A DNA stretch of 23,235 bases from Coemansia sp. RSA 922 (Eukaryota > Kickxellomycota > Kickxellomycetes > Kickxellales > Kickxellaceae): assembly GCA_027577415.1 (NCBI GenBank), contig JANBQS010000150.1:7255-30489 (forward strand), given 5' to 3'. The position numbers and the translations under genes were made by a program. Positions 1 through 7,246 of the stretch are shown in pieces; position 1 is the stretch's first letter, and each line of letters opens with the position of its first letter. The notes under the pieces are model-generated. The model saw nothing but the letters and a program-made list of their open reading frames with translations. It did not search any database and was not told where the DNA came from.

Positions 1-1060
1 GCTGAGGAGGATTTAGCTCCTCATGTGGCTCGTTGCCGCGCTCGGTCGCCAGCAGGAGCGGAGGAGGATTCGGCTCCTCGTGTGGGCCGTTGTTGCGCTC
101 AACCACCGGCGGGTCACCGCCTTGGTCAGGCGGGTCGTCGCTCTCCTCAGCCGAGTCGTCGCTCTCCTCAGACTGGTCGCCGCTCTCGGCAGACTGGCCA
201 TCGTCCTCGGCAGACTGGTCATCGTCCTCGACAGACTGGTTGCCGGACTCGACAGACTGGTCGTTGCTCTCGACAGACGGGTCATCGCGCTCAACCACGG
301 GCAGTTGCTGCGGAGGATTCAGCTCCTCATGTGGGCCGTCGCCGCGCTCAGTCGCCAGCAGGAGCGGAGGAGGATTCAGATCCTCTTTCCCGTCGATGCC
401 GCGCTCAGCCACCAGCGGGGGCTGAGGGAGATTCGACTCCCCAGAGTACGCGGCTCCCTTTGGCGCAGCATCACCATCGTCGTTGTCGTTGTCATCGTTG
501 TCGAGTAGTTCGAGGGCTGCCAGAGCCCCGATGCTTGCAATGGCCATGGCGCAAACGCCAATGCCGCCAATCCCTCTTGCGCTTCCCCAGCTCAGCATGA
601 TGGAGCCATGTACTCCATCCTGCTGAGCCAGCCGCTCTGCGTTCGTTTCAGAGGTCTCTTCAGGAAGGGCCTCCTCTTGAGTATCCTCTAGCCAAGAGGG
701 CGGGATCGACGATGTCACGACCGGCCAACTTGCGTGAGTGTCCGCTGCCCATGTCGGTGTGGCGACCGTTGGCCGAGGCACAAAGAACCTGCCTCGGCAT
801 CGGTGCGCCCCCCAAACCCGGTCGATTGACCCTCCGACCTGATGTGCGGCTAGAGGGCATGGCAAGCTAAGGCTTGCTCGCCAGCCGTCATCGCCATCGG
901 CATCTTCATCTGGGGTTGGGACGCTAGAAGGCGTCTGCGCGTGTGTGGGGCCGGTCGGGGCGCTGGAAGGTGCCGGCGTGTTTGTAGTTGGGACGACGCC
1001 CTGGCCGAGTGCGCCAGAGAGGAGCACGGCAACACAAAGGCCGACGAAGCCGAGTCTCAT
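1..1060 (-). CDS. Secreted or single-pass membrane protein with acidic repeat tail (3' end off window)
   Basis: An uninterrupted minus-strand frame of 353 codons starts at the ATG at 1060 and is still open at the left edge. Residues 1-20 (MRLGFVGLCVAVLLSGALGQ) form a typical signal peptide: a basic residue, a hydrophobic core and small residues before the cut. A Thr/Pro/Ser-rich stretch follows (about 24-50), then an Asp-rich patch and a Trp/Arg/Pro-containing region up to about 150. Residues about 160-188 are a Gly/Ala-rich hydrophobic span that could be a membrane helix, followed at once by an Asp/Asn run. The rest is low complexity: two copies of a roughly 22-residue Pro/Leu/Glu unit 102 codons apart (core NPPPLLLATERG) flank a run of seven-residue acidic repeats of the type xxxQSxE. 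Known: this layout is common for fungal cell-surface proteins. Inferred: surface or secretory-pathway location. I do not recognise a family. The opposite strand is also stop-poor here, but only this strand has a signal peptide. Confidence 0.72.
   Translation of the reverse strand, partial: MRLGFVGLCVAVLLSGALGQGVVPTTNTPAPSSAPTGPTHAQTPSSVPTPDEDADGDDGWRASLSLPCPLAAHQVGGSIDRVWGAHRCRGRFFVPRPTVATPTWAADTHASWPVVTSSIPPSWLEDTQEEALPEETSETNAERLAQQDGVHGSIMLSWGSARGIGGIGVCAMAIASIGALAALELLDNDDNDNDDGDAAPKGAAYSGESNLPQPPLVAERGIDGKEDLNPPPLLLATERGDGPHEELNPPQQLPVVERDDPSVESNDQSVESGNQSVEDDDQSAEDDGQSAESGDQSEESDDSAEESDDPPDQGGDPPVVERNNGPHEEPNPPPLLLATERGNEPHEELNPPQ
5..376 (-). repeat. Coding repeats in the acidic tail of the left-edge protein
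   Basis: A direct repeat of about 66 bp occurs at 5-70 and again at 311-376, offset by 306 bp (102 codons), so the reading frame is kept. Between them, at roughly 140-285, lies a 21-bp tandem repeat of five to seven diverged units encoding (S/D)(N/D/G)(D/N/G)QS(V/A)E. Arrays of this kind change length readily by slippage or unequal exchange, so the tail may vary between strains. That last point is inference. Confidence 0.75.
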
Positions 1061-2344
1061 TGCTGTGGAGGAAAAGGGAGAAGGTAATGTATATGCGAAA
1101 TGCTGTAAAGATACAAAAAATGCAAAAATGCGAGTGTGAGTGCAGAGGAGGAAGAAAAAAAAGGTAGGCCCTGACGCGTTATTTACACCTGCCGACAAGT
1201 GACGTACTCTTGTATTTTCCAGCTGGCATTTCTGTGGCTACCAGTCATCCCCCAACGCGGCAATCGGTTCAAGCCACCACTTCACTTGAGGAGGGAAGAG
1301 GGGAGCCGTTATCATCGTCTGCACGAGAAAGAGACAACAACATGCGTGGCAACCAAGTGACAGGGGTCCATGACAAGCATGTGGATCCTGTTTGTGGATC
1401 ATCCGTGACTGAAAGAGCCAGAACGCGTCCACAACTTGTATGGCTGTTGTTTGTTCCTATCGCTCCGCAGTCCAGGGGCGTTTGATTGTCCCTGAAAAAA
1501 CAGACCTTTTGATTATCTTTTTATTTGATCAGTGGGGAAGTGATTGAATTTTTATCACTCTATCGCCATTTCAATGTAGCAATAACTTGTGATTCTTTTC
1601 TCTCTGGGAGCGGATGGCATTATGCCATCACTTGCCTGCTGAGAAGAGTAAGTACACATTCAGACTCATGTCAATGGCAAGGACCCTTTCATTACAACTT
1701 TAAAGTTTGAGTTCGGATTTGCCCTGACTTTGGCAATCCTTTTATTGACTAATAGAGTTTATTCCCACTGCAGAAAATGCACTCTCTGTGCGTCTTTATG
1801 TTTTTTTCTACCCTTGTATTTTATTAGAGGAGCGAGCACAAGTGGCCCAACGTATAAATACAGCGAGTAGCCGCGATTAACTGAAAGTCGAGATGTGTAG
1901 CCCAGATCGATGTAGATGTGGTTATACTTGCGGGGTTTGCCTTGCTTGCCTCTTTGTCAGGTTCTTGGCAGGACTGTTGTGCTATCCACTTCATGCATAA
2001 TAATGTGTGCAAGACTTTAGGCGTGGTTTGTCTATGTACATGATGTCATCCTTGCTTGTTGTTGTCATGGTCCTCTTAACGTGGTTGCTGTCTAGGCTTA
2101 GGTGACAGTGACCTGGTTGAACAGTCACACTACCTCTACACACTCGCCAATAATAAAAATTTATTGACTAATGTCAATAACTATATCTTTGGTATGCGAG
2201 GCAAAAACACCATTGCGCCTAAAGCTATATATCCCCGCACTATTCAGTTTAGAGCTCTTGGTGCCCAGAATATTGCCAAAATAACACAATCTAGCTTTGA
2301 ATCACACGTCTGCATGTAGTCAAGCAACTTACGAGTTTTATCTA
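1061..2344. other. Intergenic stretch; promoter of the left-edge gene, otherwise unassigned
   Basis: The part next to 1060 is the presumed promoter and leader of the minus-strand gene. Read on that strand it is pyrimidine-rich, with runs of T and C just before the ATG. Beyond about 1250 the DNA becomes AT-richer and all six frames are broken. One plus-strand frame from about 2077 to the TAG near 2319 is open for about 80 codons and reads like protein (for example DLVEQSHYLYTLANN), but it has no ATG at its head and I recognise no family. I see no tRNA or obvious transposon ends. Confidence 0.5.
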
Positions 2345-3662
2345 TCTGCTGTTAAAGGTCTGCATGTTATTTATCAAAGAGGAATAGGGTACATCCAATT
2401 CCTTTGCCGCAAGCTTGACGGTTGTCTAGCCCATTGCAATGCGCATGGCCAAACAGCTGTAGTCGATATCGCGTACTTGGTTTCATAATATGGATGTGCT
2501 GCTATGCGCCAAGAGACTACGGAATGGTACTGGCGTAGTTTTTGGATGTCTAGCTACGTGTGGATTTTGTCCATGATCTCGGCGACAGAGTACTTTCCTG
2601 CATACTTGCCTATAAGCCTGGATATCTCGTCCAATTCGTCTGCAGAGATTGGTATCTGTGTTGGCTTTGGCGATAAACATGGTCTCAGCGCGTTGGAACC
2701 CCTACTCTCTCAATATGTAGGAAAATGGTATAGGGCAACCTCTTCAAAAGACGATCCCTAGGTGCAATAGCCCGCTCGCAATAAGCTTCGGTCTACTTGA
2801 ACTTGAACCTGCCCTGAAGCATGATGCGTATGCGGATACAGTTATCCATAGTGATCCACATATATTTTGACACTGCTCAATAATTCACTGGAACATGTAC
2901 TGGGTAATGCTCCTTGACAAACCTGTCATGCAGTTGTCCATACTCTGCGAAAACGAATCCGGATTATAATGACAACTGGACTTACCAATGTCGTAGTAGC
3001 TGAGCCCAAAGCATTCGTATATAAAAATCCTGGCTGCTTGGCTGACTTGTGACCAGTAAATAGCACCACTCGGCTCAAGCCGACTTTGAACCTCACTAGT
3101 CACTAGGCTCGCACGGTCATCCACAACCTGATTAAGACTACAACTACTATTTATACCCTAAAACTATTGTTGACACGCACGTATTGAATAGCCAAGCACC
3201 ATGCTGGTCCACAGTCTGGCCCATGCCCTGCACAATAATCTGCACCTCGTGCGCGTTATCATCTAATCTCATAGCGCGAATTTAACCAATATTGCTGTGC
3301 AGCCTGATTTCAATGCCGCTGGTTAAACATATATTGTCCGTGCCGTCGTCGTCACTTTTAGCGGTGTCAATAGAATCCAGCGGCAACCCAATAACAGCGT
3401 GAGCCGTGCGGTAGAACATAGGTAACAGGTAAGCAATAGCCAGTCGCAGCATGTCGTCGTGGCTCAGCAGTCCAGTCGCTGGAAACTTTCGCGATTGAGT
3501 GAGAAGCTGCAAATTCATACCCAACTCCAGCTTCGCCCACTCTTTTCCCACAATGATCTTGCTCTGCTTAACCTTCCAATACCTGTCATGTTCCTTCGCT
3601 TCTTTTTCTTCTCGGGCGCGCCTTTTGTCTAGCCTCGTGTTGCTACTGTTGTATCTCCTCAA
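2345..3662 (-). pseudogene. Decayed Myb/SANT-like protein gene
   Basis: Joining fragments from different minus-strand frames gives a long, protein-like but broken reading. It begins with a basic helix near 3662 (TRLDKRRAREEKEAKEHDRY) and runs through a TAA at 3282-3284 into LDDNAHEVQIIVQGMGQTVD. Two SANT-like blocks follow, with the family's W...V...C spacing: IYWSQVSQAARIF...EC and VNY-AVSKYMWITMDNC. Then come GRFKF-TEAYCERAI, SADELDEISRLIGKYAGKYS, SWRIAAHPYY and VKLAAKELDVPYSSL. Stops interrupt it at 3282, 2877 (TGA), 2793 (TAG), 2554 (TAG) and 2426 (TAG), and there are at least two frameshifts, one in the segment just after the SFSQSM motif. The stops at 2877 and 2793 fall where a Myb-type helix would normally carry tryptophan, consistent with TGG to TGA/TAG changes. 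The Myb-like call rests on motif spacing and on resemblance to multi-Myb proteins of Kickxellomycotina. The function is lost. Confidence 0.5.
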
Positions 3663-4048
3663 GGGACTCTAGTCCTTTTCGTTGCTTTTTAAGCCGATTC
3701 TTCCAGTTTCAGTGACTGTTGGTCGTTAGATAAGTGTTTGAAATGATGAGGGAGTGGCAAAAGCTCAACTTCCCAACAAAAAAGCAAGCCGATAAAATGC
3801 GTTCAAAGTTTGTCAATCATATTTACAGATCTCGGCATTAGTTCTGTGGGTGACGTCACTAGTAAATTCAACATCGCTAAAATAGCTGCATCCCTATAAC
3901 GAGCACAACCATTGCTATTGGGGCGCATAATACTATTTCTTAAGAGAGGTAGTTTATTTATTTGTGTATTGTTAATTGAATCCATGCCACTGTGCTGTTG
4001 AAACCACCGAGTAGCCGTTTACTGGACCTGAATATCAATTGGCTTTAG
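3663..4048. other. Intergenic, nothing recognised
   Basis: No frame of convincing length is open on either strand. The first 60 bases could hold a further frameshifted piece of the Myb-like relic (LKKQRKGLESLEEIQQ in another minus frame), which would be its original N-terminus. The rest is AT-rich without visible repeats. Confidence 0.4.
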
Positions 4049-4179
4049 ATTGGCGTTTCAAATGCTCCTCTTCACAGTGCTCAAGGACTTCCTCATGACT
4101 GTCAAACCCTCTGCCACACATTACGCAGATGAATTGGCCATTAGTTTTATGTTCCTGTTTGCCGGCGTTCTTCATCTAA
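4049..4179 (-). CDS. Very short C2H2 zinc-finger reading frame (possible last exon or relic)
   Basis: Read on the minus strand, an ATG preceded directly by TAG opens a frame of about 46 codons ending in TGA. It contains one well-formed classical finger, FICVMCGRGFDSHEEVLEHC followed by EEEH: C-x2-C-x12-H-x4-H with the usual Phe and Leu core positions. The finger binds one zinc ion and normally contacts nucleic acid. A lone finger in so short a protein is unusual. The CCCTTTAG just before the ATG could equally be a splice acceptor, making this the last exon of a longer gene. Upstream (4180-4404, minus strand) another frame contains Cys/His-rich text (YICDSYQENLF and HLKHLC) that resembles a damaged finger, so a decayed multi-finger gene is the likeliest reading. 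Confidence 0.35.
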
Positions 4180-4435
4180 AGGGAGTGTATAAGGAGAAAA
4201 GTGTGTGTAGTATGAGAAAGTACCAATAGTGTTTGTGTAGACAAGTAAGCAGGGTGTCATCACTGTCTTTTTTATACACAAGTGCTTGAGGTGCATTGAG
4301 TTCTCTAATCGCTGGCAAAAAAGATTTTCTTGATAGGAATCACAAATGTACTTGGATTTAAGATAATAATCAACTAAACACGGTTCTCTACAAATAAATG
4401 TCAATAAGCTAGATAAAGAGTTTATTTCTCGCTGA

Positions 4436-5343
4436 GAAGTATCTTCAGCCGGCGCTGCCTTTCAGCAGAAGCAGTTGGCGAAGGAGCTACATGATAGGGA
4501 CTTGGACGCGATACGGGCTGAGGCTAGGTACAGGCGCGAGCAGGCTGCTATAGCCAATGATGAGAACAAGGAAGCAGCACAGGCGGCATACATGGCTCGT
4601 ATTGCCACAGCTATTGGGCCGCTAACGAAGAACCAGTGCAAATGTGAAACAGGCTTAGGCGTCGGCAGATGTTTAATGCGCGGCGCAGTTACCAGCACCC
4701 TAACCAGGATGCGCCCCAGCAGCAGCAGCAGCAGCAGCGTAAGGCATATCAGTGCTGCCCTTTGCGCACGTCATTTATTCCGGGACATATCCACATCAAT
4801 TCAATGATCTTGTACTCGCACTTCCTGTTGAATGTTGAGGTCCTCACTTCAATAACAAACCCCAGAGATCTTTGGGCTGAGGTTGTAGACCTCAAGTCGA
4901 AGACTTTTCACGACCGTGAGGGCCTGACTTTCCACGGGGCTGGGATGTACTTAGGCGGTTTTATTCCATGACTATGACTACGCACAGCAAATCTACACAT
5001 CAAATCCACAAGAAGCATGGCCACGTGGCATGCGACTACCCGTTCCACCGCAAGCTGAAGCTCAATGCATTCATCAACCAGCAGCAAGCCGACACCCGTT
5101 TGAGGCGCAACATGATCCGAAAGTTTGGCAAAGATCTTATCATGGTCTGCGTCGATGGTTCGCAACCATGCGCCTATTTGAGGTTGTGGCTGGCGCAAAA
5201 AGTTCAAGAAATTCGGCTTTCCGACGTACCTGTTTGATGAGTATCGCACCTCCAAGATCAGTCCCAAGTGCGACGGCGAGCTTGAGAAGTTCAAGTGGAT
5301 CCGGCTTAAGTCGTGGCTCGAGTGGGAGGATCGTCGGCGTTAA
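4436..5343 (+). pseudogene. Fanzor (eukaryotic TnpB-like RNA-guided nuclease) relic
   Basis: Four plus-strand pieces in shifting frames line up with Fanzor-type proteins. Piece 1 (4436 to about 4670) is a charged, Ala/Glu-rich helix. Piece 2 (4669-4974) has a seven-Gln run and then PLRTSFIPGHIHIN and DLWAEVVDLKSKTF, which I match to the conserved N-terminal block of Fanzor1 proteins. Piece 3 (4968 to about 5190) has RKLKLNAFINQQ and RNMIRKFGKDLIMV, the helical stretch that leads into the GDxS-type motif, here read as CVDGS. Piece 4 (about 5196-5343) carries FDEYRTSKISPKC at 5233-5271, matching the DE-x-x-TSK-x-C-x-x-C segment that opens the zinc ribbon in Fanzor/TnpB nucleases. Intact Fanzors run to several hundred residues. 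Here the middle, including the first RuvC aspartate, and the end of the ribbon are missing and there are at least three frameshifts, so it is inactive. No element ends or guide-RNA region could be identified. Confidence 0.68.
4717..4737 (+). repeat. (CAG)7 trinucleotide run
   Basis: Seven perfect CAG units encode a polyglutamine run in piece 2 of the Fanzor relic, between the N-terminal helix and the PLRTSFIP block. Confidence 0.95.
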
Positions 5344-5631
5344 TCATTTCGTGGTAGATGGGTATCCACAAATAGAACGCCAGCTCCACATGCGCGTTCA
5401 GCGATTGGCTAGTATTTTTGCTGCTCACAAAAAAAGAGAAACTAGAGGAATTCAGAAAGGAGAGCATCTATTTTTTCCTTAGCTACACATCTGTTTTTTG
5501 TTTATCCTCTTATTTCGCTCTCTCTTTTATTTGCCCTAAATCTATGCTACAGCACCAACGAGGGATTCACTTTAATTACGCGCATCTGTACACACTCTAA
5601 ACCCCAGAAAAGAAAGAAAGACACAATTCCA

Positions 5632-6729
5632 ATGACTGAGGGACTATCGCGACGCCGCGTAGGTACACCGCGAGAATGCGGCGACGACGACGACGATGCA
5701 GGGAGTCGCACACTGTCACCCAGCACAAGCTCATTTGCATTATCGTCGGCGAATAATGGAAGTGAGGCAGTGAGCAAAACAGACCGGGCGCCAATGCTAA
5801 CTTTAATGGAGGAGACACTTTTGCTCGGACTAAAGGACCAAGAAGGGTACCTATCATTCTGGAACGACAGTCTCTCATACGTGCTACGTGGCTGTATGAT
5901 AATGGAGCTGGCGTTCCGGCGGCGTATTCGCATAACAAAGGACGCGTTCACAGGGATGACCGGTCTAACTGACCGTGCTGTTGAAGTTGTGTCGATAAAG
6001 CCCACTGGCGAGGTGCTTTTGGACGAAGCTCTACGTATGATCAAGACAAGCGAGACCCGTCGTAGCGTCGCCTCGTGGATGGACTTGCTGAGTGGCGAGA
6101 CCTGGAACATTGCAAAGGCCGGATACCAGCTCAAACAGGTCCGCGAACGCCTGGCTAAGGGACTAGTCGACAAGGGTGTGCTTCGTACGGAGAAGCGCAA
6201 TTTCTTGTTCTTTGACATGGCTACTCATCCGGTCCAGGATCCGCGTGCCAAGGACGAGGTTATTGTGCGTGTTCTTGATACTCTCAATCTGCCTCGCAAT
6301 GCCGCATTGCCCACGCGTGCACCGGGTACTTCTTCGCCCATGGGATCTGGTACCTTTTCGCGTTACAACCTTGGTCAGGGTATTGGCGGCCAAGCTGGAC
6401 GTCTTTGCTTGGCGCCTGTATCGGGATCGCGCTTCTATCGCGGAGAGGAGACTAGCCGCTTTGCCCTACTCCGGAGAGTGTCCTTGGTGGCTGCGGCCTG
6501 TGCTGGCAGCGTATTGGAGAACCCGCTGGTGCATATGGATATGGAGGCTCGGGATCGCGCTGTTACTCGCGCAGAGTCAATGATGGACGTCTATGGACAT
6601 TGGCCCTTTAAGCGTGACTCGCCTTTGTATACTGCGGATGCTGACGGTGCTGATGCTGGCGACTTGATGGTCCATGAAGTCATTGCCGCTGTCATCTGCG
6701 TTTTGCGCAAGATGGACCGGATCATCTAA
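5632..6729 (+). CDS. VPS74: Vps74/GOLPH3 family Golgi PI4P-binding protein
   Basis: 365 residues, apparently complete and intronless. Vps74/GOLPH3 binds phosphatidylinositol-4-phosphate on Golgi membranes and links glycosyltransferase tails to COPI coats so that the enzymes stay in the Golgi. The GPP34 domain starts at about residue 56 with LTLMEETLLLGLKDQEGYLS. Known PI4P contacts are present: W77 in SFWNDS, R86 in LRGC, and the R171-E-R173 cluster in VRERLAK. Other family landmarks are GEVLLDEAL (127-135), LLSGETWN (152-159) and NFLFFDMATHP (190-200). Near the N-terminus R7-R8-R9 reproduces the arginine cluster that recruits COPI in yeast Vps74. Residues 17-22 are a run of six aspartates. 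A Gly/Ser/Pro-rich loop at about 220-270 lies between the last motif and VLENPL (295-300) and is longer than in animal GOLPH3. The ATG at 5632 follows an A-rich leader. A solo LTR lies 183 bp downstream. Confidence 0.95.
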   Translation: MTEGLSRRRVGTPRECGDDDDDAGSRTLSPSTSSFALSSANNGSEAVSKTDRAPMLTLMEETLLLGLKDQEGYLSFWNDSLSYVLRGCMIMELAFRRRIRITKDAFTGMTGLTDRAVEVVSIKPTGEVLLDEALRMIKTSETRRSVASWMDLLSGETWNIAKAGYQLKQVRERLAKGLVDKGVLRTEKRNFLFFDMATHPVQDPRAKDEVIVRVLDTLNLPRNAALPTRAPGTSSPMGSGTFSRYNLGQGIGGQAGRLCLAPVSGSRFYRGEETSRFALLRRVSLVAAACAGSVLENPLVHMDMEARDRAVTRAESMMDVYGHWPFKRDSPLYTADADGADAGDLMVHEVIAAVICVLRKMDRII

Positions 6730-6857
6730 AAAATACTTTCTTTTTTAATTTTTTTTTTGCTAGTTTATTACTCTTTTTTAAATTCATCTTACACCGTCAA
6801 ATACTTGCCATACAAGCTAGTTGACTACTGCGTCTAGCTTTAATTAGATCCTAATGT

Positions 6858-6912
6858 TCCCACAACGCTTTCTTTTAGCTGTTTGCAGCCTCAGCAGCTT
6901 GCTATTTCTGAT
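6858..6912 (+). promoter_or_regulatory. Upstream block shared by the first and last array genes
   Basis: This block (from CCCACAACG to TTTCTGAT) is matched with few differences by 19462-19515, upstream of the 19591 gene. It also shares TCTAGCT and AATTAGAT just before it. In the 19-kb copy the block stands about 75 bp from the start codon. Here the solo LTR pushes it to about 335 bp. The shared sequence shows that the duplication that made the two genes included the promoter. Confidence 0.7.
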
Positions 6913-7162
6913 TGTTGGCAGGGCTTCTTGAACCTGCCAGCGGTGTCGATTAGATAAGCCCTTCAGGCGAGTGTCGAATAGTTATCGACTGTATTAAATA
7001 AAGGGGTTGTAAAAGTAAGAAGGTATCTACCAGGGCTGCTGTACCGTACCGGCAGGCAATGGTCTGGCCAAAGAGGGACGGGCAGTAGTGCGATGATCGG
7101 AGTGGGGTCGTATCCGGTTAGTGCTGCGGTATGCATGGGCAAATGAGGGAAACAACACTGAT
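6908..7162. repeat. 5-bp target-site duplication CTGAT flanking the solo LTR
   Basis: CTGAT occurs at 6908-6912 and 7158-7162, directly abutting the TGTTG and CAACA ends. The pre-insertion state with one CTGAT is preserved at 19511-19515. The copies are identical, so the insertion is not ancient. Confidence 0.88.
6913..7157. mobile_element. Solo LTR of an LTR retrotransposon (245 bp)
   Basis: The segment begins TGTTGGCAGG and ends GGGAAACAACA, giving a perfect 5-bp terminal inverted repeat with the TG...CA ends that LTR integrases require. It is flanked by an identical 5-bp direct repeat, CTGAT at 6908-6912 and at 7158-7162. The paralogous promoter upstream of 19591 has a single CTGAT at 19511-19515 followed directly by ATTAATAG, which is the sequence that follows the right-hand copy here. 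The 19-kb locus is therefore an empty site. A 6-bp inverted repeat (GGCAGG/CCTGCC) sits just inside the left end, and an AT-rich TTAAATAAA near 6995 could be a TATA or poly(A) signal. No internal retrotransposon sequence remains, consistent with LTR-LTR recombination. The strand and the superfamily (Ty1 or Ty3 type) cannot be told. Confidence 0.88.
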
Positions 7163-7246
7163 ATTAATAGATCCTCTTTTCTCTTCTCTTTTCTCTTTTC
7201 ATTCTTGCTTGGATTGTTTTCTTTTCTATTTTGCTGTTCACCAACT

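Noticed and set aside
23..600. Long open plus-strand frames rich in Arg, Val and Leu or in Ser/Gln across the left edge
   Set aside because: They are shadows of the GC-rich repeats of the minus-strand gene. Only the minus frame has an ATG with signal peptide, a membrane span and sensible acidic repeats.
1174..1428. ACGCGT boxes upstream of the left-edge gene (1174 and 1423) as cell-cycle control sites
   Set aside because: They are 250 bp apart, the gene has no link to replication, and single hexamers are expected by chance in this base composition.
2945..2985. A 41-bp minus-strand intron with GTAAGT donor and CAG acceptor in the Myb-like relic
   Set aside because: The supposed intron encodes residues (CHYNPDSFS) that fit the family in register with the preceding exon; a frameshift just downstream explains the change of frame better, and stops remain anyway.
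3168..3774. Another TGTTG...CAACA pair as a second LTR
   Set aside because: No matching 5-bp direct repeats flank the pair and the interval is occupied by the Myb-like relic.
7121..7246. Hydrophobic N-terminal extension (CTG start) of array member 1 as a signal peptide
   Set aside because: It has no ATG, its first part is inside the solo LTR, and the family start is the ATG at 7247.
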